From Branchiostoma floridae (taxonomy: Eukaryota; Chordata; Leptocardii; Amphioxiformes; Branchiostomatidae): a stretch of DNA of 27,339 nucleotides. The stretch covers positions 254,464-281,802 of the forward strand of contig NC_049991.1 in the NCBI RefSeq assembly GCF_000003815.2. The letters are read 5' to 3'. Under the pieces are notes generated by a model. It made no database searches. It had not been told where the DNA came from and saw nothing but the letters and a program-made list of their open reading frames with translations. Within the stretch, counting starts at the first letter, position 1. The number at the start of each line of letters is the position of its first letter. Positions 1 to 13,600 of this stretch are shown in pieces. The position numbers were made by a program, and so were the translations under genes.

Positions 1-135
1 ATTCGGACGTTGGAACATTACTGTTGCAACAGTTTTTGTTCGAGGGCATCAAATTTGTTCAACTTTATCTGGCGCATTTCGCATCAAAACAGGGATTTTC
101 TCAGGTGGGAATGACATAAATAAAATACAACACGG

Positions 136-558
136 TGTATTCTATATTTATATAACGTCCTTGATTATATCTATCAATATTGCACGTGTAACATAAGATG
201 TTGCAAATTGTCTAACTAAAAAAAAGTTACACAAAAAGTTACATAAAAACTAAGCTTGAATACCATTGCTGTAACATGTAATGTCCCTGTAGACATGTAA
301 CATGTAATGTCCCTGTAGATCTCCCGCAGGTCGGATCACCCTCCGGGCGATCCAACTTGCGGTCGGGCTGGGACCGAGGGTGATGCGGAATACACCGCGT
401 TGTATTCTATATTTATATAACGTCCTTGATTATATCTATCAATATTGCACGTGTAACATAAGATGTTGCAAATTGTCTAACTAAAAAAAAGTTACACAAA
501 AAGTTACATAAAAACTAAGCTTGAATACCATTGCTGTAACATGTAATGTCCCTGTAGA
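136..558. repeat. 158-bp direct repeat pair around a GC-rich spacer
   Basis: Positions 136-293 recur almost exactly at 401-558 (offset 265). Both copies start inside a near-palindrome (AATACAACACGGTGTATT; GAATACACCGCGTTGTATTC) and end in ATGTAATGTCCCTGTAGA, a 3' piece that is duplicated once more at 295-319. The spacer (about 320-400) is GC-rich, unlike the AT-rich repeats. It is probably part of a mobile element, class unknown. Confidence 0.75.
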
Positions 559-632
559 TGACAATGGTAACAAATCATGAAAAAGTTGTGTGAGCATTCG
601 AGAACCTCAGCTTAAGACAAGAAGTCAAACAT

Positions 633-660
633 TTTATTGACATAGCAAAATCAATTTATT
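633..660 (-). terminator. Two AATAAA polyadenylation signals (minus strand)
   Basis: On the minus strand AATAAA occurs at 660-655 and 638-633, in A/T-rich sequence, 22 bp apart. Cleavage would be expected 10-30 bases further down, near 605-625. Confidence 0.5.
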
Positions 661-1226
661 TATGCCATGAAATTCACTCACCATTACATAAAACAGGCCA
701 AAACATGCGCCATACAGCATTACAGGCTTACTTAAGCCTACTTTGAGCAGATGAAGCAGTTTGCGTTTATAAAGTCCTGTGCACAAATGAAGTATTATAG
801 CTGAGTGTTCCTGTTATTAACACTGGAGCCCAAATACTAGTACACTACTGGGAATATTGTCACACTCATCAGCTGAGAGAGGTTTTAACATGGTGTCTTC
901 CGTACAATTCTGGATTCATACTAGTAATGAGTGTCCTCTATCAATAACTCAACATTAGTATAGTTTACAGAAGGCAACTTACCTTGGCCCCTTCACCCCC
1001 CAAAATGTAACAGGTTCATCCAATCAGTTCAGAAAGTCTCAAAACGTTTCAATCTTCGGAGTGTGAACACTTCAAACTGCTTACTTTTTCTCAGAAATGG
1101 TTACTTCGCAAACCATCTCCAAGAGGTAGCTGTGGCAAAAAGGTTTTGCCTGAATCACTGAGGGTGAATGCAAAGTGTCTTTGTCTTGGAGTTTTGATGT
1201 TATACATACAAAATGTACGGGTATAG

Positions 1227-1578
1227 CAGGGCTCTAGCCAGCGTCCGTTTTTCCGTCAATTGACGGAAATTTGCTGCGTGTGACGGAAAAGTTTAAAACT
1301 AATCCGTCAACTTTGACGGACAAAAATCTGATAAAAGCTCCTTGGTGGAAGCTACAGGCTGCTGGGGGATGCCGTCCACGGTCGTAAAAGCCACAAACTG
1401 TTTGTTTTGCTATTGTTATGATTGTTGACAATGTGTGTCGGTGCCCTTTCGCATACGATAATCTCATTAAAACCCGTTTTTCAAGGTCTCAGTTCAGTCT
1501 CTCTAACTCCTGGAATAGTGTTTTTGTGACAATGGGAATTGGCTGACGGAAAAAAATGTCGAGCTGGCTAGAGCCCTG
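1227..1578. mobile_element. hAT-type MITE (352 bp)
   Basis: Perfect 16-bp terminal inverted repeats, CAGGGCTCTAGCCAGC at 1227 and its complement ending at 1578. The element is flanked by an 8-bp target duplication GGGTATAG (1219-1226 and 1579-1586). The CAGGG terminus and 8-bp duplication are typical of the hAT superfamily. No transposase is encoded. The TGACGGAAA motif recurs next to both ends. Confidence 0.88.
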
Positions 1579-2080
1579 GGGTATAGCAGACCTAAGCAGG
1601 TGATAAGTCGCTGCAATTGTGGCCAAAACCTGTCACCAATATACTCAAAGGAATTTGCACTCCTTCAGTTCCTCTGCCAGCCATGGTCAACATTGTCCTA
1701 TCCACAGCTGCATAGAGCCATCCAAACTAATTGAGTAGGCTGACATACAAAATTCCTTGTTGGTCCTTAGCATCAGCAGAGCCAGTAGGCTGCATTCCCC
1801 TTTTCAGTTAAAATCATTTGACAAAGAAACTCAAAAGCTGAGGCATGTGGAGTATGTATGCAATTTTGGGCTAATCAGGTTTTCTACAAAGAAGTGCGAT
1901 CGCATTCTGAACCGTTTTGATGATCGAACAGTTTAGATGTTTTTTAAATACCTTGCAATAATAACTGTTCAATGTATTGTAAGCTTCTTGAACACCCTAA
2001 TGTGTCTACAGGCTCTAGACTGCCCCATGTACTTAGTAGGTTACATATCTCATGGGACCATAATAACCTGCCAGAGGTGC

Positions 2081-2235
2081 CTAGGTTCTGGGCAGGCTAC
2101 ATATCTCACAGGAGGCATTATGTGCTTGGTTGATGAGGGTGCAGTGTTTACACTCCCACACACCGCCAGCAGCGCCCCCTGGAGGAAAGGCTGGTCCTGC
2201 AGCTGAAGGTCCACCACCCACAGGTGGACTTGGTG
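2081..2235 (-). CDS. NPLOC4: NPLOC4 exon 17, NZF zinc finger and stop
   Basis: Residues 552-602: a Pro/Gly/Ala linker, then the NPL4 zinc finger [20 protein letters not shown] followed by SLPRT and TAG at 2083-2081. The four cysteines (580, 583, 594, 597) have CX2C-X10-CX2C spacing. NZF fingers of this type bind ubiquitin. The usual Thr-Phe contact pair is Thr-Leu here (584-585). Acceptor TTCTCTTCAG. Confidence 0.94.
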
Positions 2236-5200
2236 CTGAAGAGAAGAGTCATGACAACACTGTACACAGCAGGTCGAACTAAAGATAACATTCACTAGCA
2301 TAGGGCTGGAGCTTATACTAGACTAATAGTATATTGTTGCGATCTAATGGCATAAAAAATGTATTGTCTAACTACAGGGTACATTGCATCTTTATTCTGT
2401 ACTTGAGGATGACTCAAATGGACCCTTCCAGCCGAACGCCATATCGAACAAATAGAACCCCCTATTCTATTTCGAATACTCGGTCAAAAACAGCCCTAGT
2501 GGGACAGGAATGGGCAAAGAAAAATGCTAAGCCTTTTTTGTTGATGACTATACCGACCGAGTATTGTTGTTTTGGGAAGGGTAGGCGCTACACAGCATTA
2601 CTTTCTTCCTGGACAGGATGCGCAAGTAAAGCAATGTTCGTAGAAGAGACGGGACTCCGCACTAGCGGACTTTGTAGTGGTGTCTTATGTTTGACACATG
2701 TTACAAGCTCCCTCTCCGCGAGTGACCGAGCTACTTTCTTCTTAATTTGGTTTTTCTCCTGAGCATGTATGCACATGCTATGTATGCAACAAATGCGGTA
2801 GACAACCTGTCACATATATATGTACCCAGCTTTGCACCTGCATCGACCGCATGTCAGAAACTGGGCACTCCTGCCCACTAATAAGGTAATATTATGGAGC
2901 GCCTCCCGCTTGCGCTTTGACTGAAATTATATCGCCCTTACTGCAACTATATAAAATGACTGTACCCAGTGGATGTAGCCTTCCACAAAGAATGCATAGC
3001 ATTTTTCTGTCGCCCGTTCTGAGAGGATTTTAAGGCCCCAAAAGCTAAACCGAAGTCAGTCAGTATCCTCAGCCTAATAGCGGCGGCGGCCATGTTTTTG
3101 CAACTCGCGCCGTTTTTGACCGAGGTTTTGAAATAGAACCCGACATCGAACAAGGGGCGGGGCTTTTGGCGTTCGGCTGGAAGGGTCCATTGTCCCTTAG
3201 GGTCAGACCAAAGTGGCATGAATTAAAGTAAATAATAAGACCAGGATATGTTAAGATTGTGTAAGTCTGTAAGGTATGAGAAAAGATATTGAATGTTTGA
3301 CAATACTGGTAGTACATTTTAAGAGAAAAATTTCATGCAATAATCATCTTTCTCTCAAAATAGGTCTATGTTTGCAGTGAACTGCTACATATCTTCCCAC
3401 AATACAAGCACAATATGGTTTTGATCTTAACTTTTTAATGAGAAAAGTTTTTGTGTTTGCTTTTTTTTACATCACAGTTGAAAGTAGTAACCATCAAAAC
3501 AATCTTTAGTTATAGCTGACAAGGCCGATCATAGCTTCACAATCTGTTGTATGGCTAGGAGGCCATGTATCATGATTATTCAGACTTCTGTAATGAGCAC
3601 TTACCATGTGCAGTGATCAGTTGTTCCACTGTCGCCCACTGGTCAGTCTTGGACCAATGTTCCACAGTCTCTGCATTTTGTTCCCGCACACCTTCCAACA
3701 AAGGGTCCATGTGGTCCTGGGAGGGCAAGAGGAAGTTAGAACTGCAGTTCACCATGCCTCTGCATACATGTATGTCAATATGAGATTGTAGTTGTAGGAT
3801 TTCATCTCACTACAACATGAGAAATGGGCATACTAAAACATGTATGACACATGCATTGTACAACTGGTTTAGCTGATAAGTTAGGAATACACTGGATAGT
3901 TGCGGATGCATTGTATGAAATTCAGTCCTTGCAAGACAGACAATGCTGTCCTAAACTCTCATCTTTCCAACACGACCCACCCTAGTCTGTCCCTTTCACT
4001 ACTGACATTGGCTAACACTGTGATCATACAAACAGTATTCTATTGTGCATAAGATGTGCATAATTCTTATTTATCAGGGCTCGAAATTCATTTTTGGGAT
4101 TAGGTGCACGGGTGCACCCAGCTTAAAAAAATGGGTGCACCAAAACATTTTTGGGTGCACCACTTAGATTTAACTAATAACCTAATAATAAAACTTAGTT
4201 ACAAGCTATCAAATTCTTAAACAAGTATCATGACATTGACAGACATTTTTTATTATCTTTCTAACACTTAGAATAAGTTAGATGTCGAGAATATGATGTG
4301 TTCTAGTATTCTTTGAAAGTTTCATATCTTCACATACATAAATGTAAAAAAATATTTGGGTGCACAGGGTGGCACCCACAAAAAACAATTGGATGCACAG
4401 CTCCAATTTTGGGTGCACCTGGGCGCACATGCACCCAGTATTTCGAGCCCTGTTTATGGATGGATTTGATAAAAAAAACGACTGTTGTAAGATAAAACTG
4501 ATATATAGTCTAGTGATGGGATTGACCTACAACAGTAACAAAAACAATGTACCATGGCAGAATCACAGTATACCTAACCTTCAATGGTAGCATGTCCATT
4601 GTTGCCAGGTAGGAGAGGAAATGTAGGTCTGACATGGTCTCCAACAGACGATACCCAGGGAACTGCTGCATGTACGCAGTCAGCTGGCCAAAGTCCTGAG
4701 GAAATTCAATTCAAACAACATCATGCCTGCCACACATGTAACTAATACATTGTGTATAATATATAATATGTTTTCAGCCAAACAGGTTTAAACAAATGGG
4801 CCTTCTTGAAAGACAATTTGACAGACTGAGTTGAAAGAGCTGTTCACTAAACAAAAATTAGATAAATAGCATAGAGAATATTATGTAGTCATATTTGTTC
4901 TCTTTTGGGAGAGGAGGATGAGTAAGGATAAAATAATAGAAACAATAAAGATAAGTTCTGGACAGTGCTGACTGACTTGTATTTGCTTCATTTAATGCTT
5001 CATATCTGGTATCTTAGGTGTCATGCCATATGCATGTAAAGTAGAACTTTGCCAACTGTCAATCATTAACTAAACAAAAGTAAAGTAATGATTTTGCAGC
5101 TCTGAATTGACATTGTGAATACGAATGGCAAACCTGTATGTCACCAATATCTGCTCTGTTCTCAATAGGAAAGGGCTTGGCCACCCTGATGTTGAAGGTA

Positions 5201-7662
5201 GACACAGGGTCAACAGGAAAACCTGTTGTAACCTGAAATAGACAAAATGTACAGTCTTCAGTGTACAGTGAAACCTGTCTATAGGGGTCACTCAAGGGAC
5301 TGACCAAATTTGGCCCCTATGGGCAGGTGGCCCCTATAGGCAGTATAGCCAAAAAGGTACATTTCACCACAAGCAATAAGTGACAAGGCATTCAGCTTCC
5401 ACTGAGATACTGAGTATTTATTGACATATTATTAAGGTTATACATTTAAACTAAATATGAGTTTAAAACAAACAGTTTAATCAAATAGATTTGTATTAAC
5501 TACTACTGCTCCCTTATTTCTGTATAGTCAAAATGTCATTAGCTATTAACAGAGAAAACAGTGTACTATTATTAGACATTAACACTAATCTGAGTCCGAC
5601 CGACACCTGCTCCGAAATCAGCCGCTAGTTGACGGGGGGACTTGCCGTTCTCGGAACGCCGAATGCATGACCAACGTCAATGCGTGTCCCTCGGGAGTCG
5701 AAGCCTTCGACATCGTATTTCTGAGTCAAAACTGACAGACATTTGCTTGGTTCTCTTGTCTTTTATACAGTTAGAATTGTCTGAACACGAAGTCAGCGCC
5801 GCCATTTTCCTTTGTTCCTCGATCTGACTTTTCTGGGTAGCTTGGGTCACAGCGCGCGTCTTCGGCAACTTTGCCAATCGAATAGACAAATCGTGTAAAT
5901 TCCGCTAGTTGCCGGCAAAAATTAGACGTTCAGTCACTACTGATCACAAGTTCATAATCATTTCTAAACATCAAAACGCCACAAAAACTTTCACTTGTTC
6001 AGGAAGGCTCGGCTTGACTTGTCTGCATGCGCCATTATGCCAAGGTGGTCACGTCGAAATAAAACTGTCTCTACGTAGGCTTATTTCTTTAACAAAAATC
6101 CAACTTCGTCTAGTTCTTACATAAATAACGTTGATTTAATTGATTCTTATCGTTTTTATACCATAATCACCGTATTTTGTGCTATAAATCAGAATTCTTG
6201 TTGCCACATTTTACCTTGGCAAAAATGGAGTCGTCCACTGACCCCAATTGACCTTGTTTATCTGCTGAGGCGGCGCCATCTTGGAAAATTTACGCAAATA
6301 CAATTCCGATATTTTTGGCCCGCGGAATACGAAAATTAGACCAGCGTACATGGATTTCAAGAGCCTATAACATTAGATACATGAACGGACGGTCTACCTG
6401 TAAAATCTGTCCATATATTCTTTCAGTCTGCACAGAAATGACGATGTAGAGAAGGGTAGAGTGCAAAGACTGAGACGAGAAAAACGCCAACAACACGTTG
6501 GTGGAAAAACTTCGCATAAAATCACATAATTTTGTAAAATGTTTCTTTATTCAATGTTTCCTTCGTAAATCGTCCAAGTTGAGCCTACATTTTGCTGATG
6601 TAGTGCAGAAATTGAAAAAAAGTGAACCCCGCGTGGGTTTTAGCGCGGCGTAACGCGGCCGGCCAGTCGCGCCGGTGACCGCTATCGGCAGTGTTGGCAT
6701 AGCGGCCGGACTGAAAATTGGCTGGCCGCGACCGCATTCGACAGGTGACCGCTATAGACTATTTCTTAATGCTTACGTCAATGGGAAAAATCCAAGGGAC
6801 CGGCAAAAAGTGACCGCAATGGCCAGGTGGCCCCTATACTCAGGTGACCCCTAAGGCAGGTTTCACTGTATGTCCAAATGTAACTGAAAAAATCTTGTTT
6901 TTTGCATTATCACCAAAAAGCGATAAGGATGTGTAAAGATGACTTGTCCTTTACCACAGATACAGTACATCCACCCTTCAGTGTAACACATACATGTGTA
7001 CAGCAGCTAACCCGTGGGGAGGCTAGACCTTACCTGTACCAGTAAGTACTCCACTGGGAGGGGCCGGGCCAGCAATGTCACCAAGTTGCCGTAGGAATCC
7101 TTCTCCTGGGGAGAAAACATTAAACTTTACTAAACAATGTTGGATGGAGTTTTAAGCACCATAATCTTCTTCAGAGCATCCACAGCATTTTCTAGTGACT
7201 TTGTTCATCTCTGTACATTTTTGTCTTGTTGTTCATGTACAATAATGAAATGAACTCATTTTCATCAAAGTTCTTATATTACCAATGACACTAAAATATG
7301 ACAGTTCCTTATTACTAGCAACCACCAGAAGTATTCTTCAACTAGAGTTCCATGACCCATACCTTCGCCAAAGGATTTTAACTTGTGTATCAATTGTCAT
7401 CGTCTTTGTAATTGATTATGCAAATTAGGTCATCATTTACATAATTTATATTAGTTGATCATCTCCTCCACCAAAATAAGATACGCACACAATCACAGTA
7501 AACAGACATAAAGAAAGAAGGCATTAATTGCATTCCCTGATCATTTAAGCAAATGAGGTCCTCATTTGCATAATATCAATTTTTCAACATTTTTCTCTTT
7601 CTCAGTTACAAATATCACAAGGGTGAAACCAATCCACCACCCAATCCATCCAATGTGTGTGT

Positions 7663-7693
<31 letters not shown>

Positions 7694-10600
7694 TACATAA
7701 TGAATATTTCATGGAGATAATAACAACAGAAGGGTGCATCTTTTGTATAAACAACTACATTATGTTCCTCTTGAATAATACTGTTATGGCTGAATGTAAT
7801 CAGGAACATAATGTTGGATGTTGGTGACAATGTTTATTGAACACATATTATTGGTACCAACCATGTTGTACTTACCTTGTAGAAAACATCAGGCACATAC
7901 TGTTCTGGGGTGGACTCCTTTATATACCCCAGCTCAGGGGCATCCTTGGTGGGCACCAAGCAGTCGTCCCGCACCAGAGCCATGCACTGGTTGGACACCT
8001 GGTAACCCTCAAAGTGGATCTGGTGACTTTCATCACCTGCAGTGGTTGATAAAATAATCCTATTGCAAGGCATGTCCCTGTGGTACAGGTGGTATGGTAC
8101 TGCAACCCTACTGCATGGCCATATGGATTCATGTTTGTGGGTCAGTAAGGACACACTGACTTAATTCAATGGATGAAATTAGCACACGCTGTTCTCCAAA
8201 AGTTCTTATTGTGGATTGATATACAATTGACATAGGGTAAGGGGATGTTGTGTTTGCACAGTTGTAGGAAAGACTGTCAATGGCCAACAAAGACGTAATC
8301 AACTCAGTGTGGCCTAAGAAGGAAATCTGTTATTTCTCAACTGAGAAAGACAGAAGAAGACATTGTGGTACATTATGTAGGAGCAGACAGCACATTTCAA
8401 TTACCTGAAACTTACCTGAAGCCACCACAGTGACAAATTTGGATCCAAAAGTACCATCTGGAGACAGTTTTGTACAGTTGGGATGTTGGTTCTGAAACTC
8501 TCCTGCCATGATACACTCTTCTGCACTAAGGAAGACTGAATCCTGTCAACAGAAGATCATTTGCAATGCAATTAGTCCTTCTGGGTGGTCATTTCTATGG
8601 AGTTTTCATTTGGTTTGGTGAGTCTGTTGCAGTGCAGTGTCACCAGTACATCATTTATTTGAGCATTTTTTACTGAAAGTGCCAGAGTTTCAAACCATTT
8701 TAAATATATACACTGTAAAGCTGTGGGTGATCTCTCACCCAAAGTTTCGACTGAACAGCACCAGTCTTTGTCAAGGAATGAACTTCCTGCAATGTACGAT
8801 CCACTGCTTACTGAGTCACGTGTCCTATCTGCATAACGTGATGTCACAACAGCAGTGGATTGTTCATTCTTTGACAAAGACTGGTGCTGTTCATGATCAG
8901 TCGAAAATTTGGGTGAGTTCCATTTTTGTTTAGGATATTACAGTTAAACTACATGTAGTCAATATTGATGAAACTTTGTTCCACTGTATCTGCATGTACC
9001 CATACAGGTATGTAGCCCTGATTTTTTATTATTTGAACATGATAATATAATTCTATAAATAACGATATCATTATGACATGGTAGACATGAAAACTTTCAC
9101 TATGTATAAATGTAACAGCACAGACCGCATTCCGGAAGTTCTTGACAGTTCCTTTGCCAGAATCATCAGCCACCAAGTCAGTAAAGATCCATCCAACCTG
9201 TGAATTGGAGAATAGATAAGATACATCACGCAGACTACTGTCAGATGAACAGGAACAGGATAAACAATTTTTAAGGCCTAAATTTGCTCCAGAGTAAATA
9301 CAGCAGATTTTGCTCTATCTACCCCCATACATAAATAAAAAAGTTACCCCCTGAAAGAATGGGCTTTTCTGGTGGCACCTCAGGTTTAATTGACCCTCCA
9401 AAAACACCTCAACACAAAAAGAACTACAATATAATGACTCTAGTCTAAACTTTAATTATCTAACAATGTGAAATGGAGAAGTGCAAAAACACTTCCACTA
9501 AAAAAAAAGGACACCGTGAACACACACAAACACACACATTTATGTATATATATTGAGAGAGAGAGAGAGACATACACATGCATATATATCGATAGATATG
9601 CCTGACACTAGCTATACATACATTGCTCGAAGGGAAACATTCTGCATTTTCCCGAAAATGTTGCCTCTCTAGTTTGATTTGATCTTATCAGAATTACAAA
9701 TGGTACAATACACGTGGGTCACATGCAGGGGTATGCTGGTGTTGTGACCCACACATGACTACAAAGGCATACAATCAGTCATGTAAAATTGATTCACTGG
9801 ATACACCATTAAGAAAATGTTGCAGGGATCCGTAGAAACGTTTTAAGACCCCAAACTGATAAATGCACAGATAACACTGAAGATTAACACTGAAGATTTG
9901 CAAACAAAACTTCCGAAGAATGGGACTGCTATTCTAACATGAATGGCTCCTGTCAGGAAACTTGTTACGAGACTGATAACCAACACTACAGCTACATGTA
10001 TTAGTTTGTAAGCAATCATACCTTATATTGTCTGTTGTAATAATGATAGAACTGATTGAGATGAAGACTGACCTTCCTGAGTCCAAGCTTCCTTGCAATG
10101 TCATCCACAACATCAGCATTCCTGTCTTCAAGAAGCTCCAAACTGTTTGCTGTTCCAACCTGAGGAGCAACACACAGCATTGGAGAGTCCTACATAGAAA
10201 AACTACAGCTTCCTCTCTATAACACACACAAGCTCTGTTAACACGTTCAATTTGTCCTAGAAGTAGAACAAAACAATCTGCACATTTCATTCCTACTGGT
10301 ATCTGCCATTTGCCATGATCACAGTGGCAGATGGTTTAGGCCTTTCAATACTTAAACTTCTTCTTTCCTACAATATGTGGTTCATAACATGCAAAGCCTG
10401 CAATATTTTGTTTCAGGCTTTTCACATTTCCAGTCATTTCTCTGTAAATTGTAGCTGGGTATTTGTGAGCCCTGCTTGGAATTTGATTCCTGTTTCTAAG
10501 GATAGTCAATTGACGAATTTGAGCTACACAAACTGCTTTCATCATAGGGGGGACTTTGGTCCCAAACTACAAAATGTATACATTGGATATGTCATAGCGC

Positions 10601-13600
10601 TCGTCTGGAAATAGACTGCCATTTTCCTGAATTTAAAAGCTTTCTTGTTTTAAATAATTATGAGCAAATATTTTTCTGTACTATGCAAATACGGAAAGGG
10701 AAAGCTACCAGCATTTTGAAGTGATATCTGGAAATATTTGATTACATATGTGAGGGCACTGGACCGCCTGGCAAAAGTGAATACCAGGGCAGGGCTCGAA
10801 ATACTGGGTGCATGTGCACCCAGGTGCACCCAAAATTGGAGCTGTGCACCCAATTATTTTCTGTGGGTGCACAGGGAACTTGATAGCTTGTAACTAAGAT
10901 TTATTTTTAGGTTATTACTTAAATTTAAGTGGTACACCCAAACATTTTTTGGTGCACCCAATTTTTTAAGCTGGGTGCACCAGTGCACCTAATCCCAAAA
11001 ATGAATTTCGAGCCCTGCCAGGGAAAATATGAGCTCTGTGATACCAGTCAAGTTCGGGGAATGTTGTCTGAATAGGTTCAATTATTTTCAGATGAACAGA
11101 TGACAGTTTCCCATGTCAAAATTCCCCCATGACAGTTTGTGCAGTTCAAGTTCATCCACCTAGCTCTGAAAGTCTTGTACTGACACCAGAGTGCCTGCAA
11201 TAATATCATTATATTGCAGTACAAAATCTACTTCTTCAGTAAAACCTTGAAAATACTAGCAGCTGCAGAATAACTCCATTATCTTAGAATTGCTCTTTAA
11301 TTCATTCTTTTCACTACCCCATTACCACAAACCTGTGGAGGTTCATAGATCGCTGCTACAGTGGCCCTTATCCCCAGTGGGACGTCTTTGTGGTGCTCAT
11401 ATTTCCCATATAAGAACCCTAAACGCTGGTTTCCAGTTTTCCTCCAGTAGTCCAGGAACCGGTCAACTATGGTGTGGTTTTCAAACATGATGTTGTCCAC
11501 ATGACGATATTTCTGTAAAACATAGATAGCTTGTGACTTAAGATACTCACTCACTCACTCACACACTAAAGTTACTCACTCACTTGAAGTAGTAGTAGTA
11601 GACATACATGTGTATGGGTCCCAACCCTTCTCTGTGCCTTACCTGTCTGTTCAGAGTAACTGCACTTGGTTGACACTTGGTACAGATACCTCCTGGCCAC
11701 GGCGGGTGCTCGGTGCAGCCTGGCCGAATCTTCACACTCATGTTCTCAAGCGCCACAAATTTCCCCCTGAGAGGAAAATACGAACATCATTGTGACTGTT
11801 GGAATAGACACCGGTATGTTGTTATGCCTAAAGGAAGTTTATTGGTTATGCAAAACAAAGAAACAAAGAAACATCCACTAACAATGTATTCAGAAATCCA
11901 AGTCTGCAAACTTGTATGAAAATCTAAGATTTCGAAAAAAAAAATGATGGAAATACATTGTTGTTTTGACTTCAATCTATTTTGTCATGCCTCCAGCTTA
12001 GAAGGGGAGCTGTCATCAGGGATCACTTTGATGTGGTTGTTTACTGGTCATGAGAACTGGCTTTTAATTGAATAATACATCGTGGTATACGGAATATGAC
12101 TCAAATGGACAATAACCTCATCCGGTACATCCACATTAGTATGTGGTTAAACTCTTTAAAAAAATCAAAAGCATTATTGTTATCAATCATTTTTCAATGA
12201 GAAAAATTTGCAGCTGACATTTGGACACAACAGAACATTACAGCAATAGGCAACAAATGTAGATCCTGAAGTTTGAACTCCCAACTAAGCACACCGTAAC
12301 TCAAATGCAGTTCATGGGATTGAAGAGATCGTGCACAATTCCATTCGAGCTGAGAGAATAGCATAATTCAAAGAGTCTTAGTGTTGAACATGTACATACT
12401 TGTCCACTCCTCCCATCAGTTTCTTCAGGTGAGCATGGAAGGACATGTGCTTGATTTCTGACTTCTGCAGATACTCCTCATTGTAGGGCTGTGGAAAAGG
12501 AAGTGACTTACTTCACCACACAGGCTTCAGAACAGATAGCAGATATCAGATACATATGCAACTTGCCATCCTTCCCACCACCACAAAAAAAGTTTCTACA
12601 TGTGCGCACTATACATTGCACAGTATGTATATTATGATATGTGTTGGAGTTGCCTGTTTCAGTCAAGAGACATAGTTACAAAGCACATCTTGAACATAGG
12701 CCCAATCTTGGAACATTTCCTGGTTACATAACATACATCAATACATGTGTACTGTAGTATGGCATCTGTGCTTTTTAAAGGCCACCTCAAGTTTACTAAA
12801 ACGCTAAACTTTACACATTATTTAGATCCCAAGCTTCAAGTGCAGCCTGCTACTGTGGGGAAGACCCCCAAACCCTACAGCACCTTCTACAGATCACCAC
12901 AGGAGTGCTCAAATCAGGAGAAACCAGACTGATGCACATGGCAGAAGAAAAGCGGATCCTGCAAAGAGAACCCTACTACAGACCTGAGTCAGCTTACAGA
13001 TGTGCCCTATGTTTCAGAGACTGTCATTCTCGTATAGGACTGTTTAGCCACAGTCAAAGCTGTAGGGCTGATATCAATTAGGATTTTACCATGGCCAATA
13101 ATGACTGAAGGAGGCGATAAACTTCTACAGAACCGCAAACTTATACAGACATCAACCTATGAGAGGTGAATGTTGCTGTCCGTCATTGGACTCAGAGGTG
13201 GAGCTGACGCAGAGGTGGAGCGGACTCAGAGGTGGAGATGACTGAGAGGTGGAGCGGACTCAGAGGTGGAGCGGGCTTAGAGGTGGAGCAGACTCAGAGT
13301 GAAGTGGACTCAGAGGTGGAGTAGTTGCAGAAGTGGAGCTGACGCAGAGGTGGAGCGGACTCAGAGGTGGAGCAAAGTCAGAGGTGGAGCGAAGTCAGAG
13401 GTGGAGCAGACTCAGAGTGAAGCGGACTCAGAAGTGAAGCGGACTCAGAAGTGGAACATCCTGTTATACGTAAAATGCAACACACTAAATCCAACTCACC
13501 TCTAGGGAGGTACAGTGTACACATTTTCCTTTGGGTCCATGATGACATCTGAAAGGAGAGGAGTAATTAAGGGTTAATGACCTGTCTGCAGATAGTTATG

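Larger units (their letters stand above)
605..2080 (-). other. NPLOC4: Probable NPLOC4 3'UTR
   Basis: No further coding exon is seen past the NPLOC4 stop. The first convincing minus-strand polyadenylation signals lie at 655-660 and 633-638, so the 3'UTR would be about 1.45 kb including a 352-bp hAT-type MITE. The span is inferred; an earlier cleavage site cannot be excluded. Confidence 0.5.

Noticed and set aside
7665-7694. (AC)n run as a functional Z-DNA element
   Set aside because: Ordinary microsatellite at the end of a repeat copy; nothing in the sequence supports a function.
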